In this document: in pieces, positions 37,153 to 46,462 of the stretch
Numbering within the stretch: the first letter of the stretch is position 1
Layout: every line of letters begins with the position of its first letter
Source of the DNA: Microcoleus vaginatus WJT46-NPBG5
GTDB lineage: Bacteria; Cyanobacteriota; Cyanobacteriia; Cyanobacteriales; Oscillatoriaceae
DNA: 64,000 nt
Direction of reading: 5' to 3'
Assembly (NCBI GenBank): GCA_019359355.1
Contig: JAHHHM010000002.1
Coordinates: 186,001 to 250,000 of the forward strand
Notes under the pieces: generated by a model
The model's database searches: none
The model's input: only the letters and a program-made list of their open reading frames with translations
What the model was told of the DNA's origin: nothing
Position numbers and translations under genes: made by a program

Positions 37153-38037
37153 TTAAGCGTTATCAGAATAGCGAGTTAACCACTGCTGGTAGGTTGGTAG
37201 AAGTTCTGCATCTTCCATCACAATTTCTATTCGCACTTTCGCGCACCCGTGATTAGGCCGGTCGGCAATCGCTTTTAAAATTTTACTGGCAACTTCCGGA
37301 GAATTAAATTCACCTTTTATAACTGGTTGAGTATCAGAAACCGCGCCGTCAAGCAACTCAACGCCGGTCACTTCTCCTTGTCCTAAATCAATTTCTGCGA
37401 GTTGTTTATGTTCGCTTCCAACCTGTTCAATAATGAGTTTCTCCCGTCGAACGGGAACTTCAACTATCCGAGTTTCAACTTCTTTGCGAACAATGACTTC
37501 GCCAATTTTTTGTTTACTGCGATCAATAATCAGTCGCTCTTCTAGCAAGCGAATTTCGTGTTCTGCCACAACTTCTGGCAAACTGTCAGACTCATGCATT
37601 AAATCTTCATTTGTGCTTTGAGTTTTCATGTGCAGTTGTGGAGTTTCAGAAGATTCCGGTGCCCGGTCGATGGGTCTAGGTGGAAGGTCTGAAGGAGTGA
37701 CTTGTGATGTCTCGAGCGTTCTATATTCAGGTAGTTGTTCGATTTGATTGGGAGTAAGGTTTATAAATACTGATTTATTCGCATAATCAATATATTGGAT
37801 AAGCTTGCTATTTAACAGAAACAAGCGGGAACTTTGTTGAGTTGTGCGATCAACAACCACTAAATTAATTTGGCCACTGGGAGCGAGATCAACATTTTTT
37901 ATTTGACCCACCAATAGTCCTTGATTGTCTCTTACAGCCAAATTCGTTAACTGGGTTGTCAACTTTTCTACCATACTCTTAAGCCGAGCGTTGGTTTGGG
38001 GTTGTTGAAACCGACTGTCTGAGGCTTGATTGATCAT
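37153..38037 (-). CDS. DUF2382 family protein (divergent PRC-barrel)
   Basis: This 294-aa protein has an N-terminal part about 25-110 that is a barrel-like region (VGQIKNVDLAPSGQINLVV), then the DUF2382 pattern about 160-290 (ERLIIDRSKQKIGEVIV, VPVRREKLIIEQV, EDAELLPTYQQWLTRY). It is more divergent than the two upstream paralogues and lacks their C-terminal basic/acidic repeats. It lies third in a same-strand series, with gaps of about 126 and 389 bp. Confidence 0.85.
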   Translation of the reverse strand: MINQASDSRFQQPQTNARLKSMVEKLTTQLTNLAVRDNQGLLVGQIKNVDLAPSGQINLVVVDRTTQQSSRLFLLNSKLIQYIDYANKSVFINLTPNQIEQLPEYRTLETSQVTPSDLPPRPIDRAPESSETPQLHMKTQSTNEDLMHESDSLPEVVAEHEIRLLEERLIIDRSKQKIGEVIVRKEVETRIVEVPVRREKLIIEQVGSEHKQLAEIDLGQGEVTGVELLDGAVSDTQPVIKGEFNSPEVASKILKAIADRPNHGCAKVRIEIVMEDAELLPTYQQWLTRYSDNA

Positions 38038-38163
38038 TTTTCTTGTTTCCTTAGTTTTTATTGAAAAGCACAGGCAGAGCTAAAAATGCGCTCCGCCTGC
38101 GCGGTTGTTAATTCCTGAGTTCAGCTAAATAGCTGCCTTACCGAATCTATGGTTAAGGGCTAT

Positions 38164-39045
38164 TTAAATGCGACGATTGGCGGAATCTTCGGGGCCTTTG
38201 TTTACAATCGTACGGCCTTCCGCTTGAACATCTAACTCTTCACGGCGCAAGGTTTCTTCAGCATCAACTGTTTCGCGCTCGATTTCTTTACGCACACCGA
38301 CTTCTTCCCGCACAAAGGCTTCTTTGCGAATGTCTGGTGTTTCTTCGTAGACTTCCATGTGTGCCACTTGTCCGGCTTGGAAGTTAGCATCGCCAGGAGC
38401 AACAGGAGTGCTACTTGTCGGTGTTGTGCGCTCAATCACTACACGCTCTCTTTCGATGGGCACAGAAGCGCGTGCTGTTTCAGTTTCAACGCGTTTACCA
38501 ACTGTAACTTCACCTGTTTTTTGACGGGTTTTGTTGGCAATTAGGCGTTCTTCGTACAGTCTTAAGGTTGCATGATCGCGCTCGTTCATATTGTAGAGAG
38601 CTGGTTCACGATCATAGGTGTAGGTGTCACGATCAGCGGTGTTGGCAGTCGGTTGAACGGCAGTCGCATCGGCAGTTGTGGCGGGCGCGCGATAAACGTC
38701 TCTGACTTGCTCTTCGTGATCGTAATCAATGGGTTGTAGTTCGTCGTAGGCAGGTAATCTTTCTGCTTGTTCTTTGTTCAGCAGATTGGTGGCGTAAACG
38801 CGCCGTGCATCATAATCAATGCGGCAAGAACCGATAGGCAGCAACACTTTCTTGCCAAACACCCAGAAACCTGTGTCTAGAACTAAATAGCGGAAGCGTC
38901 CTGACTCATCCACTAACGCATCATGGATGGTGCCAATCTTTTCTTCAGAGGTGCCGGCGTAGACATCTAAACCTTTAATATCATCGCCCCCAAAAATTTC
39001 GTCTCTGTAATTGGGGTAAAAATCTTCTAATTTTACAAGAGCCAT
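38164..39045 (-). CDS. PRC-barrel / DUF2382 protein
   Basis: This 293-aa protein has a PRC barrel (about 20-90; GTIHDALVDESGRFRYLVLD) and a DUF2382 half (about 165-285; EERLIANKTRQKTGEVTV, VPIERERVVIERT, FVREEVGVRKEIERETV). The family is often induced by stress and salinity in cyanobacteria, but its exact job is unknown. It has no signal peptide. Together with the paralogue at 39435 it looks like a tandem duplication. Confidence 0.9.
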   Translation of the reverse strand: MALVKLEDFYPNYRDEIFGGDDIKGLDVYAGTSEEKIGTIHDALVDESGRFRYLVLDTGFWVFGKKVLLPIGSCRIDYDARRVYATNLLNKEQAERLPAYDELQPIDYDHEEQVRDVYRAPATTADATAVQPTANTADRDTYTYDREPALYNMNERDHATLRLYEERLIANKTRQKTGEVTVGKRVETETARASVPIERERVVIERTTPTSSTPVAPGDANFQAGQVAHMEVYEETPDIRKEAFVREEVGVRKEIERETVDAEETLRREELDVQAEGRTIVNKGPEDSANRRI

Positions 39046-39434
39046 AACTTTTTTTTCCTCTATCTACATTTCCCATCCTAGAAAACTATCAGGGATTAGT
39101 TATCTCCCTAAGGTAAGAAAGGTTAAAAATTACGGATTGTTAACTTATCCTCCTAAAGTAGCAGAGTAATTATTAAGAAATATAAATCACAAGTTTAAAA
39201 AATTTTTAATCGATTTCACCACCAAATCGGCACTCCAGCTAACTAAAATTCCGCAACCTTTTATTAGCAAGCTTATGGTTATAATAGTTGGACTCACAAA
39301 AGGCTCGACGCTTTGCAGGATCGTAAAAAGCTCTGTGTCTCAGTCTTTTGAATGAGATAGGACTAATTTTTAGTATTTAAGTTTGATTCAGTCAGCAGAT
39401 ATCCTTAATTGAAAACCCAGCCTGCATGGAGGTA
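39046..39434. other. Intergenic region between DUF2382 paralogues
   Basis: AT-rich 389 bp, probably with the promoter of the 38164 gene. I recognise no gene or repeat. Confidence 0.4.
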
Positions 39435-40283
39435 TTAAAACGCTTGTGGTTTTTCTTCACCGGCAGGCAAGCTTTCACGATTAACTTCTAACTCTTCTCG
39501 TCGCAAGGTTGCTGTGGCGTCTACTGTGTGGCGCTCAACTTCTTTTTTAATGATGACTTGTTCTCGCACAAAAAATTCTTTGTGAATATCAGCGGTTTCT
39601 TCATAAATTTTGATGCGGATCACTTCCCCGGCGTGGAAGGCCATTTCATGAGCCGGCATCAGGCGGTCGGCATCGGCTGGAGTTGTTCTTTCAATCACAA
39701 TTCGCTCTTTTTCAACCGGCACTGAAACTTCAACTGTTTTCGCTTCAACCCGCTTGCCAATGACAATCTCTCCTGTCTGATGGCGGGATTTATTGGTAAT
39801 CAGGCGTTCTTCGTAGAGGTGAAGCATTTGAGGTTTCGGCTGATTAAGTTCAGCGGGAGGCAGGTGTATTTTTTCGAGAGGAAGAGTGGGTAGATTGTCC
39901 TCAGATTTGGGGGGCTTTTCTAGAGGGCGTGGGACTTGGTTTGGGTACTCTTCCTGATTGTAATTAACGGTGACACCATCGGCATACTCAGGTAATTCTT
40001 CTATGTGCTTTTTGTTAAGAATACCTAGGGCATAAACGCGTCGTGTACGATTGTCGAGCCGGCAGCAGCCAATGGGTATCAAAACTTTTTTCTCAATCCC
40101 CCAATTGCTTGTATCAATTACCAGATAGCGGAACCGGCCTGTGAGATCGACAACATCATCGAAAAGGGTGCCGATTTTTTCATTCGTCTGCCCCGCATAC
40201 ACATCAAAGGTTTGAATCTCTTTGCCGCCTAAAACTTTTTGCCGATAGTTGGGATAAAAGTCTTCCAGTTTGACCAGCGCCAT
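39435..40283 (-). CDS. PRC-barrel / DUF2382 protein
   Basis: This 282-aa protein has a PRC barrel (about 20-90; GTLFDDVVDLTGRFRYLVID) and a DUF2382 half (about 155-275; EERLITNKSRHQTGEIVI, VPVEKERIVIERT, FFVREQVIIKKEVERHTV). It is collinear with the 38164 gene, sharing the start MALVKLEDFYPNYR. No membrane helix is seen. The two copies have their own intergenic regions, so they may be regulated separately. Confidence 0.9.
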   Translation of the reverse strand: MALVKLEDFYPNYRQKVLGGKEIQTFDVYAGQTNEKIGTLFDDVVDLTGRFRYLVIDTSNWGIEKKVLIPIGCCRLDNRTRRVYALGILNKKHIEELPEYADGVTVNYNQEEYPNQVPRPLEKPPKSEDNLPTLPLEKIHLPPAELNQPKPQMLHLYEERLITNKSRHQTGEIVIGKRVEAKTVEVSVPVEKERIVIERTTPADADRLMPAHEMAFHAGEVIRIKIYEETADIHKEFFVREQVIIKKEVERHTVDATATLRREELEVNRESLPAGEEKPQAF

Positions 40284-40418
40284 GCTGTTATCCCCGCAAA
40301 TTATTAATATAAGAAAAATATAAAAGTTTGAGTGGCCCGAATCGCTCTCCCTAGAGACTGATTTAACAGGCTGATATTCTAAAAGATCACTCGCAAAAAA
40401 CTGAGTCTATCGCAAATT

Positions 40419-41063
40419 GTGAACATATTCGATTCTCCTTGGTTAACTTTGTTGCAAGAGCATCGCGCTATTGCGGTGATTCGTTCCCCCCAGATGGAAT
40501 TGGGTTTCCAGTTGGCTAAGGCGGTTGCCGCCGGCGGGATGCGTTTAATTGAAATAACTTGGAATAGTGATCGCGCCGGCACATTGATCGCGCAATTGCG
40601 GTCTGAGTTACCTGGATGTACGATCGGCACCGGCACCCTATTAACCCTCGCTCAGTTAAAAGAAGCGATCGCAGACGGCGCTCAATTTTTATTCACTCCC
40701 CACACAGAAGAGACGATGATTCACGCAGCAGTTGCAGCCGGCATTCCGATTGTGCCGGGTGCGCTTTCTCCCACAGAAATTGTCAGGGGTTGGCAAGCCG
40801 GTGCCGGTGCGGTGAAAGTGTTTCCCATTTCAGCGGTGGGGGGTGCCGGCTATATTAAAAGCTTGCAAGCACCACTCGGCGACATTCCCCTGATTCCTAC
40901 CGGCGGCGTCACCTTAGACAATGCCAGGGAATTTATCGAAGCCGGTGCGGTGGCGGTGGGTTTAGCCGGCGATTTATTTCCCAAGCAATGGGTAGAGGCG
41001 CGAGATTGGGAGGCGATCGCACAACGAGCGCATAACCTTTTGCAAAGCTTAAAGAGCGGCTAG
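40419..41063 (+). CDS. eda: KDPG/KHG aldolase (Eda-like)
   Basis: This 214-aa class I aldolase starts at GTG 40419. It should cleave 2-keto-3-deoxy-6-phosphogluconate to pyruvate and glyceraldehyde-3-phosphate. The Schiff-base lysine is present in AVKVFPIS, the general acid/base Glu in LIEITW, and the phosphate loop in TGGVT. Where E. coli Eda has Arg49 (LEVTLRT), this protein has Asn (IEITWNS). I cannot judge its effect. The divergent gene is the DUF2382 paralogue at 39435. Confidence 0.9.
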   Translation: MNIFDSPWLTLLQEHRAIAVIRSPQMELGFQLAKAVAAGGMRLIEITWNSDRAGTLIAQLRSELPGCTIGTGTLLTLAQLKEAIADGAQFLFTPHTEETMIHAAVAAGIPIVPGALSPTEIVRGWQAGAGAVKVFPISAVGGAGYIKSLQAPLGDIPLIPTGGVTLDNAREFIEAGAVAVGLAGDLFPKQWVEARDWEAIAQRAHNLLQSLKSG

Positions 41064-41247
41064 CGGTCTGCTAATTGCTAATTAATAATGGATCGCTGAT
41101 AATTTTAAAAGATAGCTTGCCGGCTTAACAGCTTATCCAAAGAAATTCTCCCGATTTGCCGAAATTAGCAGGTAAGCATTTGTAGTTAAATGCTGGAAAA
41201 GGCAGATGAGAATCTGTACAGTTTTAAAATCCCAGGAGTGGTAAACG

Positions 41248-41775
41248 ATGAACAGCACAAACAACGCTTCTTGGTTGCGTCGCTCTGGCACATTCTGGGC
41301 CGGTGCCTCGCTAATTGTTTCTACCTTTTGTGCTTGGTCAGCTCCTTTTTTAGCAGAGCCTGCCTTTGCAGATGCTGAGCATAATAAAATTGCGAATGCT
41401 ATTTTAAATCTACAAGAATCCAGTCAGCGCTGGATTGAAATTGACTTAGCAAAGCAGCGATTAGTTGCCTGGGAAGGTGATAAAAGCGTCTACGCCATTG
41501 TCATTTCCACCGGCAAAGACGGAACCCCCACTCCTACGGGCGCGTTTGCCGTTCAAACCAAGCATCGTGTCGCCAGAATGCAAGGGGACGACTATGACGT
41601 TCCTGATGTGCCTTTCACGATGTATTATTTTGGCGGTTACGCAATTCACGGGGCGTACTGGCATAACAAATTTGGTACCCCCGTTAGTCATGGTTGCACC
41701 AACGTTGCCGTCAATCATGCAGAGTGGTTGTTTAACTGGGCAGATGTCGGAACGCCGGTTATTGTGCACAAATAA
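41248..41775 (+). CDS. Secreted L,D-transpeptidase (YkuD)
   Basis: This 175-aa protein has a signal peptide (hydrophobic core near 15-35, cleavage near AFA) and the YkuD fold with HGAYWHNKFG and SHGCTNV: the catalytic His, Ser-His-Gly and Cys are present. SHGCTN replaces the common SHGCIR, a variant seen in some members. It probably cross-links peptidoglycan or attaches proteins to it in the periplasm. A ribosome site (CCAGGAGTGG) precedes ATG 41248. Confidence 0.92.
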   Translation: MNSTNNASWLRRSGTFWAGASLIVSTFCAWSAPFLAEPAFADAEHNKIANAILNLQESSQRWIEIDLAKQRLVAWEGDKSVYAIVISTGKDGTPTPTGAFAVQTKHRVARMQGDDYDVPDVPFTMYYFGGYAIHGAYWHNKFGTPVSHGCTNVAVNHAEWLFNWADVGTPVIVHK

Positions 41776-42131
41776 ATTGCGAAGTGCGGTTAACTGAAAT
41801 ATTGGATTAATTTCAACAGCACTTAGCTATTAGCCCGGAAATTAATTTCCGGGCCAAAATATTAGAAGTGGGAGCATCTTGCTCACTGAAGTCAAAAAAT
41901 ATTAGCTCCCACAGATGGAAAAATATTAGGAGTGGGAACCTCTTGATCCCGCAGATGCCAGCCATCGCGCAAGATGCCCACACTACTAATTAACAAAAAT
42001 GGGATGCACCCGTTTGTATTTCATCCCAAATCCGGTTTCGCTAAACTCTTCTTGTTAACCCCAAACTTCTGAGTAAGCCAGGATTATTAATTGCGTATAA
42101 CCGAATTTGGGATCACCTTTCAGTCTGATTT
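41776..42131. repeat. Short dispersed palindromes between convergent genes
   Basis: A perfect 22-bp palindrome, GCCCGGAAATTAATTTCCGGGC, lies at 41833-41854. It is followed by two imperfect copies of a GTGGGAGCATCTTGCTC / TTAGCTCCCAC-type repeat (41869-41960). These look like dispersed cyanobacterial intergenic repeats with hairpin potential and probably also end transcription from both sides. Confidence 0.6.
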
Positions 42132-43739
42132 TTAACTTAATTGAACAACCGGCTTATCTTCCAATAAAGTTTGATTGGTGAGCAAATCTTCCACCGTAAT
42201 TTTGAGGAAGCGCCGATCATCTACTTGGAATTGAACTCGGACGCGATCACTGCCTGGAAAGCCAGGAGGCATGAGTTGAGCGATACTGCGTGCGCCTTCT
42301 TTATCGTTAAGAGGTTGCACTGCAGTTTGACCGCTTGCTAAACTGCGCGTGACTAACCGATCCCCATCGAAATACACTTCTGTGCCGCCGGTTTGTGCGC
42401 CTAACTCCCCGATAATTAATTCAATGCTGGGTTGGTTTTCCACAGAAGCACCTAAAACTAATTCTACCGAGTCGCTCATGGGGTAAGACTGGCCGGCTTG
42501 AATTAACGGATGCCAACTGTGGCAATTTTCGCGTCGGTTCCAGTAGCGAATGCCATAACTGTGGTAGAGAAAATCTTTGATTTCGATGCCTTGAGTGAGT
42601 TGCAAAGCGCCGGTTGCGATTGCTTCAAACGGTTTTTCACAGCGAATTTTATCTGCCTCAAAATATTGTCGCACCCAAGTTTGCACCGAGGGAATTTGAA
42701 CCGTCCCGCCAACTAATAAAACTGCATCAATATCTGAAACTTCGATGCCTTGTCGCCGCGCTTGTTGCAAAACCTGAGTCATTGCTTCATCGAGATTTTC
42801 AAAAAACTCGTGTTCTTGAAGAATTTCTTCAAAGCCGGCACGATCAAGTTGCAATTCGTAACTTTCTAAGGTTTCGTCATCGAAATAAACTTCACTCGCC
42901 TGACGCTGTAAAGAAAGTTGAATTTTTAAGCGTTCAGCTAAGCGAGTGGTTAGGGGAGTTTTCGTTAGCCCTTGGTTAGCGACAAAGTAATCAACGAGCC
43001 AGTTGTCAATATCAGTTCCCCCTAAATTTTGGCCGGCTTTTGCCAAAACACGGGCGGTTTTTACCTTCTGTGCGGAAGATTCAGCCAGGGTTTTTTCACC
43101 CCATTTGAGAATGAAACCAAGGGGTTTTTTGCTGGTTCCTGCACTAGCGCCGGCATCTAAGCGCACCAGGGACAGATCCAAGGTTCCACCCCCGAAGTCT
43201 ACCACCAGCAAAAGCTGCCGGTCTGCCAGTCCGTAGCCTAAAGCGGCAGCGGTGGGTTCATCTAGCATCCGCACCACCTCCACCGGCAGCCTTTGACAAA
43301 CCTTACCTAGCCAATGGCGGTAAGCTTCAAAGCTGTCCACCGGCACGGTTAACACCAGAGATTCGCCCACATCTGGCCAAATCGTTTTCATTTGGTCAAT
43401 AATTTGGCTTAAAAACCACTCCCCTACCTGCTCAAAGGTGACAATTTTGCCATCGAGTTCGGGGAGAAATCCTTGAATATCGGTGCCAATTCCCCGCTTG
43501 AAGCTGCGGAAAAAGCGGGGATCGTTTTTGAGGTCAAGTCCCTTGTCGCGCACTGCCTGACCGGCAACGATCTCGCCATGCGCGGCATTTTCAACATAAA
43601 CCAAACTTGGAATTAAAGGGGGATTCTGTGCCAACTGCACGGAGAGTGCCGGCAGTTTCAGGGTTTCTGCCTGCTGGGTGGCTGGGTTCCAGCGAGCGAT
43701 GACGGTGTTGCTCGTGCCAAAATCAATAGCGATGGTCAT
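42132..43739 (-). CDS. Hsp70-like protein in a polysaccharide O-acylation operon
   Basis: This 535-aa protein is shorter than DnaK (about 635). The actin-like ATPase domain is clear: IAIDFGTSNT start, LDEPTAAALGYGL, VVDFGGGTLDLSLV and LLVGGTVQIP. The C-terminal 160 residues are a short beta region without the usual helical lid. It starts inside the stop of the SGNH-like gene (4-bp overlap), so it is co-translated with it. Its presence in this operon suggests a specialised role for the envelope, which is inference. Confidence 0.9.
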   Translation of the reverse strand: MTIAIDFGTSNTVIARWNPATQQAETLKLPALSVQLAQNPPLIPSLVYVENAAHGEIVAGQAVRDKGLDLKNDPRFFRSFKRGIGTDIQGFLPELDGKIVTFEQVGEWFLSQIIDQMKTIWPDVGESLVLTVPVDSFEAYRHWLGKVCQRLPVEVVRMLDEPTAAALGYGLADRQLLLVVDFGGGTLDLSLVRLDAGASAGTSKKPLGFILKWGEKTLAESSAQKVKTARVLAKAGQNLGGTDIDNWLVDYFVANQGLTKTPLTTRLAERLKIQLSLQRQASEVYFDDETLESYELQLDRAGFEEILQEHEFFENLDEAMTQVLQQARRQGIEVSDIDAVLLVGGTVQIPSVQTWVRQYFEADKIRCEKPFEAIATGALQLTQGIEIKDFLYHSYGIRYWNRRENCHSWHPLIQAGQSYPMSDSVELVLGASVENQPSIELIIGELGAQTGGTEVYFDGDRLVTRSLASGQTAVQPLNDKEGARSIAQLMPPGFPGSDRVRVQFQVDDRRFLKITVEDLLTNQTLLEDKPVVQLS

Positions 43740-44713
43740 TCTAGCTGTGTTGTTCCCGGTTTGCGAGATACAGAAAAAGGCGTATTTAGTAGTTTATCTC
43801 GTAGGAAAACCGCATAGGCTTGCGCGTCCGAACTGATTAGATGGCTTCCATCTGAAGTGACCCAATTTTTAGAAGTCGGTGCCGGCAGCCATTCATAAGC
43901 ATCTGCCGGAAACTCTTCTCGCATGATTTGCTGTATTTGTTTTTCCTCTATGGTGTTCTTAACTTGCTTTTCTCCCGGCACATCATAGAGGATAACTCGT
44001 ACCCCTTGTTTTTGCAGTTCTGCGATTTGAGTTTTAATTGATTTCGCTGCAGTTTTTAACGTTTCTTGCTCACTTTCCGAGAGCGGCTGCATTTTGGCGC
44101 TGACTTGTTCTGCTAAGACTTTTTCTCTCAATTTTGTATTGAACTTTTCCGCTTTTTCCGGTGGCTCGTCTTTCTCTTTTTTCTGAGATGATTTTAAGCC
44201 ATTTTTAACGGTTTGAACTAAAACATCAACAGGTTTATATTCCTGCCGTAACATCGGAAAATGAAGCTGGCTGAAGTGTGACACCGGCTCATAAATTGAG
44301 TCTAGCAATTGCTTATCGAGTTGGCGCTCAATCGTTTCGTTAATTTCTACCAGTAAAATCGCTGATTTTAATTTTTCTCTTTTGACAATTTCCAGGCCGG
44401 TTTGACTAGAACCCCCGGCCATCCCTAAATTAATCACATGATTGCCGATGTCCTTGGGTTTAATCGTAGCAGTTAGAGAGCTACCCACTAAAATCAACTT
44501 CGGTGAGGGATTTTCATAAACATACTTTTGGGCTTTAATCGCATTACTTTGCGCCTGATTGATTCCCGAAGTTGCCGGCACCACTCTTTGTTTCACTAAA
44601 ACATGATATCCAAGTAGCAAAAGCAAGCCGATGCTGATTGCTCTGTAAATAGAATGAATTTCTGAAGTGGAATCAGTCGAGACCGTTTTAGAATTGGAAG
44701 TAGATAAACTCAT
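43736..44713 (-). CDS. SGNH-hydrolase-like partner of the MBOAT protein (AlgJ/AlgX-like)
   Basis: This 325-aa protein has one N-terminal membrane helix (AISIGLLLLLGYHVLV) and a periplasmic domain. The serine block ILVGSSLTATIK and the C-terminal DGSHLISSDAQAY (catalytic Asp and His) match SGNH hydrolases that work with MBOAT acyltransferases. It overlaps the MBOAT gene by 26 bp and the Hsp70-like gene by 4 bp. It would transfer or remove acyl groups on a surface polysaccharide. Confidence 0.8.
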   Translation of the reverse strand: MSLSTSNSKTVSTDSTSEIHSIYRAISIGLLLLLGYHVLVKQRVVPATSGINQAQSNAIKAQKYVYENPSPKLILVGSSLTATIKPKDIGNHVINLGMAGGSSQTGLEIVKREKLKSAILLVEINETIERQLDKQLLDSIYEPVSHFSQLHFPMLRQEYKPVDVLVQTVKNGLKSSQKKEKDEPPEKAEKFNTKLREKVLAEQVSAKMQPLSESEQETLKTAAKSIKTQIAELQKQGVRVILYDVPGEKQVKNTIEEKQIQQIMREEFPADAYEWLPAPTSKNWVTSDGSHLISSDAQAYAVFLRDKLLNTPFSVSRKPGTTQLE

Positions 44714-46196
44714 TAGCGCTCCCCTTGTTCAAAATTAAAAGTGCCAGCATGATCCCCATCACCACGTCTTCTAGCAGACGCCAACGCCTCCTTTTTATTG
44801 GGTTTAAGCTTTGAGCTTGAGAAGTTTGTAGGGTGGGAAAATGAGGTAAATGATACAGGATAACCGGCAAAGAAAAAATGAATACAGGAAGGATATGATT
44901 AAAATCTGGCTTGATCCAAATATTTCGAGACAAAGTTACTAAAAAGTCCATAGCTTGGTCAAACCGAGGTAATTTAAACAAAAGCCATCCTAAGGAAACA
45001 AAGCAGAAAACGGATAAAACTTGCAGAGACTCAATTGCAAACTTTTTCCAAGCCGGCAACTCGTCTTGAGGTTTTTTACTCGATTTCAGGCTGCTAAAAA
45101 AGAACCTTTCCAATGCCAGTCCAATGCCATGAAAAATCCCCCAGACTGCGTAACTCCAAGCTGCGCCGTGCCACAGTCCTCCCAAAGTCATCACCACCAT
45201 CAAATTAATGTACGTTCTAACTTCTCCTTTTCTATTGCCGCCTAAAGGGATATATAAATAATCTCGTAACCAAGTTGATAAGGAGATGTGCCAGCGTCGC
45301 CAAAATTCAGAAAGGGAACGAGAAATATAGGGAAAATTAAAATTTTCTGGCAGAGTATAACCAAAGGCGGCACCTAAACCGATTGCAATTAAAGAGTAGC
45401 CGGCGAAATCTGCAAAAATTTGCATGGAGTAGCCGAACAGCAAGACTAAATTTGTGACGGTGCCTAATCCTTGATAGTAAGGATAGTTAATCCAAAATGT
45501 ATAGTCTTTTAAATTATCGGCAACCACCATTTTTAAGAAATATCCGTAAACCAAGGAACGGAAAACAATCGGCCAAGGTATATTTTGAATAAACTTCGGC
45601 TTGATTTGGTCGTAAAAATCATTTGCTGTAACAATTGGCCCTGCAACGAGCTGCGGAAAGAAAGCCAGAAAAAACGAAGTCTTAACTAAGTGATCTTTTA
45701 GGTTGGCGTTAACAAAAGAACGAGCCGGCAAGGTGGTTCCTTCTGCAACCAAATCTTGATGACGAAATACGTCAACGACTAAACTAATTCCCTGAAAAGT
45801 ATAAAAGGAAATTCCGATGGGTAAAGGTAAGTTTAAAAGTAACGCGATTAAACCTTCTTCCGGGGTAGTGGATGCGTTAAAGATTTTAAGAGAAAGGTTG
45901 GTGAGTAATGCGCCGTATTTAAAAAGAGCGAGAATCGATAAATTGGTAACGACTCCGAGCAATGCCCAAAAAAAACGCTCCCGGTTTTGAGAAGCGTTGG
46001 CAACTTTGTAGCTAGTAATGCCATTAATCAGGATCGACACAAGCAGTAAAATGAGCAGTGCCGGCGAACTCCAACCATAAAAGATGAAGCTAGCAGAAAT
46101 TAAGATAGGAACCTGGATTTTTTGAAGTTGAGGAATATAATAAATACAGAAAGTAATTAAAAGGAAAATAATAAAAATTGAGCTGTTAAATAACAT
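44688..46196 (-). CDS. MBOAT-family membrane O-acyltransferase (AlgI-like)
   Basis: This 502-aa protein has about 11-13 membrane helices. The signature FWRRWHISLSTWLRDYLY and the active-site His block GGLWHGAAW are intact, as in AlgI, DltB and PatA. The product would move acyl groups (usually acetyl) across the membrane to a partner SGNH protein, encoded next. The polysaccharide target is unknown. It is the first gene of a three-gene operon. Confidence 0.95.
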   Translation of the reverse strand: MLFNSSIFIIFLLITFCIYYIPQLQKIQVPILISASFIFYGWSSPALLILLLVSILINGITSYKVANASQNRERFFWALLGVVTNLSILALFKYGALLTNLSLKIFNASTTPEEGLIALLLNLPLPIGISFYTFQGISLVVDVFRHQDLVAEGTTLPARSFVNANLKDHLVKTSFFLAFFPQLVAGPIVTANDFYDQIKPKFIQNIPWPIVFRSLVYGYFLKMVVADNLKDYTFWINYPYYQGLGTVTNLVLLFGYSMQIFADFAGYSLIAIGLGAAFGYTLPENFNFPYISRSLSEFWRRWHISLSTWLRDYLYIPLGGNRKGEVRTYINLMVVMTLGGLWHGAAWSYAVWGIFHGIGLALERFFFSSLKSSKKPQDELPAWKKFAIESLQVLSVFCFVSLGWLLFKLPRFDQAMDFLVTLSRNIWIKPDFNHILPVFIFSLPVILYHLPHFPTLQTSQAQSLNPIKRRRWRLLEDVVMGIMLALLILNKGSANEFIYFQF

Positions 46197-46239
46197 AAAA
46201 TTGGGACTCGATTTTGTAAAATAGGGGTCAAATCTTTGC

Positions 46240-46245
46240 TATAAT
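46240..46245 (+). promoter_or_regulatory. Extended -10 box for the small RNA
   Basis: TGCTATAAT is a perfect extended -10 element. A -35 box is weak, with TTGTAA at about 20 bp spacing. Confidence 0.5.
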
Positions 46246-46251
46246 CCGGGT

Positions 46252-46440
46252 TTCTTACAATAGGGAGCAATTAAACTTTAATGAACTCATGAGGAATCTC
46301 TCCCTCAAGTTTATTTGAGCGAAAATGTTGAATAATTAACCTCAATCGGCTGAGGTAAAAGATGTTATAGGTGCGTCTTCTAAAAGCTAGGAGACACAGG
46401 GCAACATTTCTCAGCCAAGGCCGCTTGGCTTTTTTTATTT
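46252..46440 (+). ncRNA. Probable structured small RNA with intrinsic terminator
   Basis: A transcript of about 190 nt would run from just after the TATAAT box to a terminator (AGCCAAGGCCGCTTGGCT, then T tract, 46413-46440). Between them are three hairpins: CTCAAGTTTATTTGAG (46303-46318), CCTCA-ATCGGC-TGAGG (46340-46355) and GTCTTCT...AGGAGAC (46374-46395). No ORF is present. I do not recognise a known family; 6S RNA and PsrR1 were considered but I cannot confirm either. Confidence 0.55.
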
Positions 46441-46462
46441 ATAAAGATATATTAAAGTCAAG

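Noticed and set aside
36781-37179. Two ORFs (minus 36781-37080, plus 36949-37179)
   Set aside because: No ribosome sites or protein-like composition, and they cover the diverged repeat and terminator.
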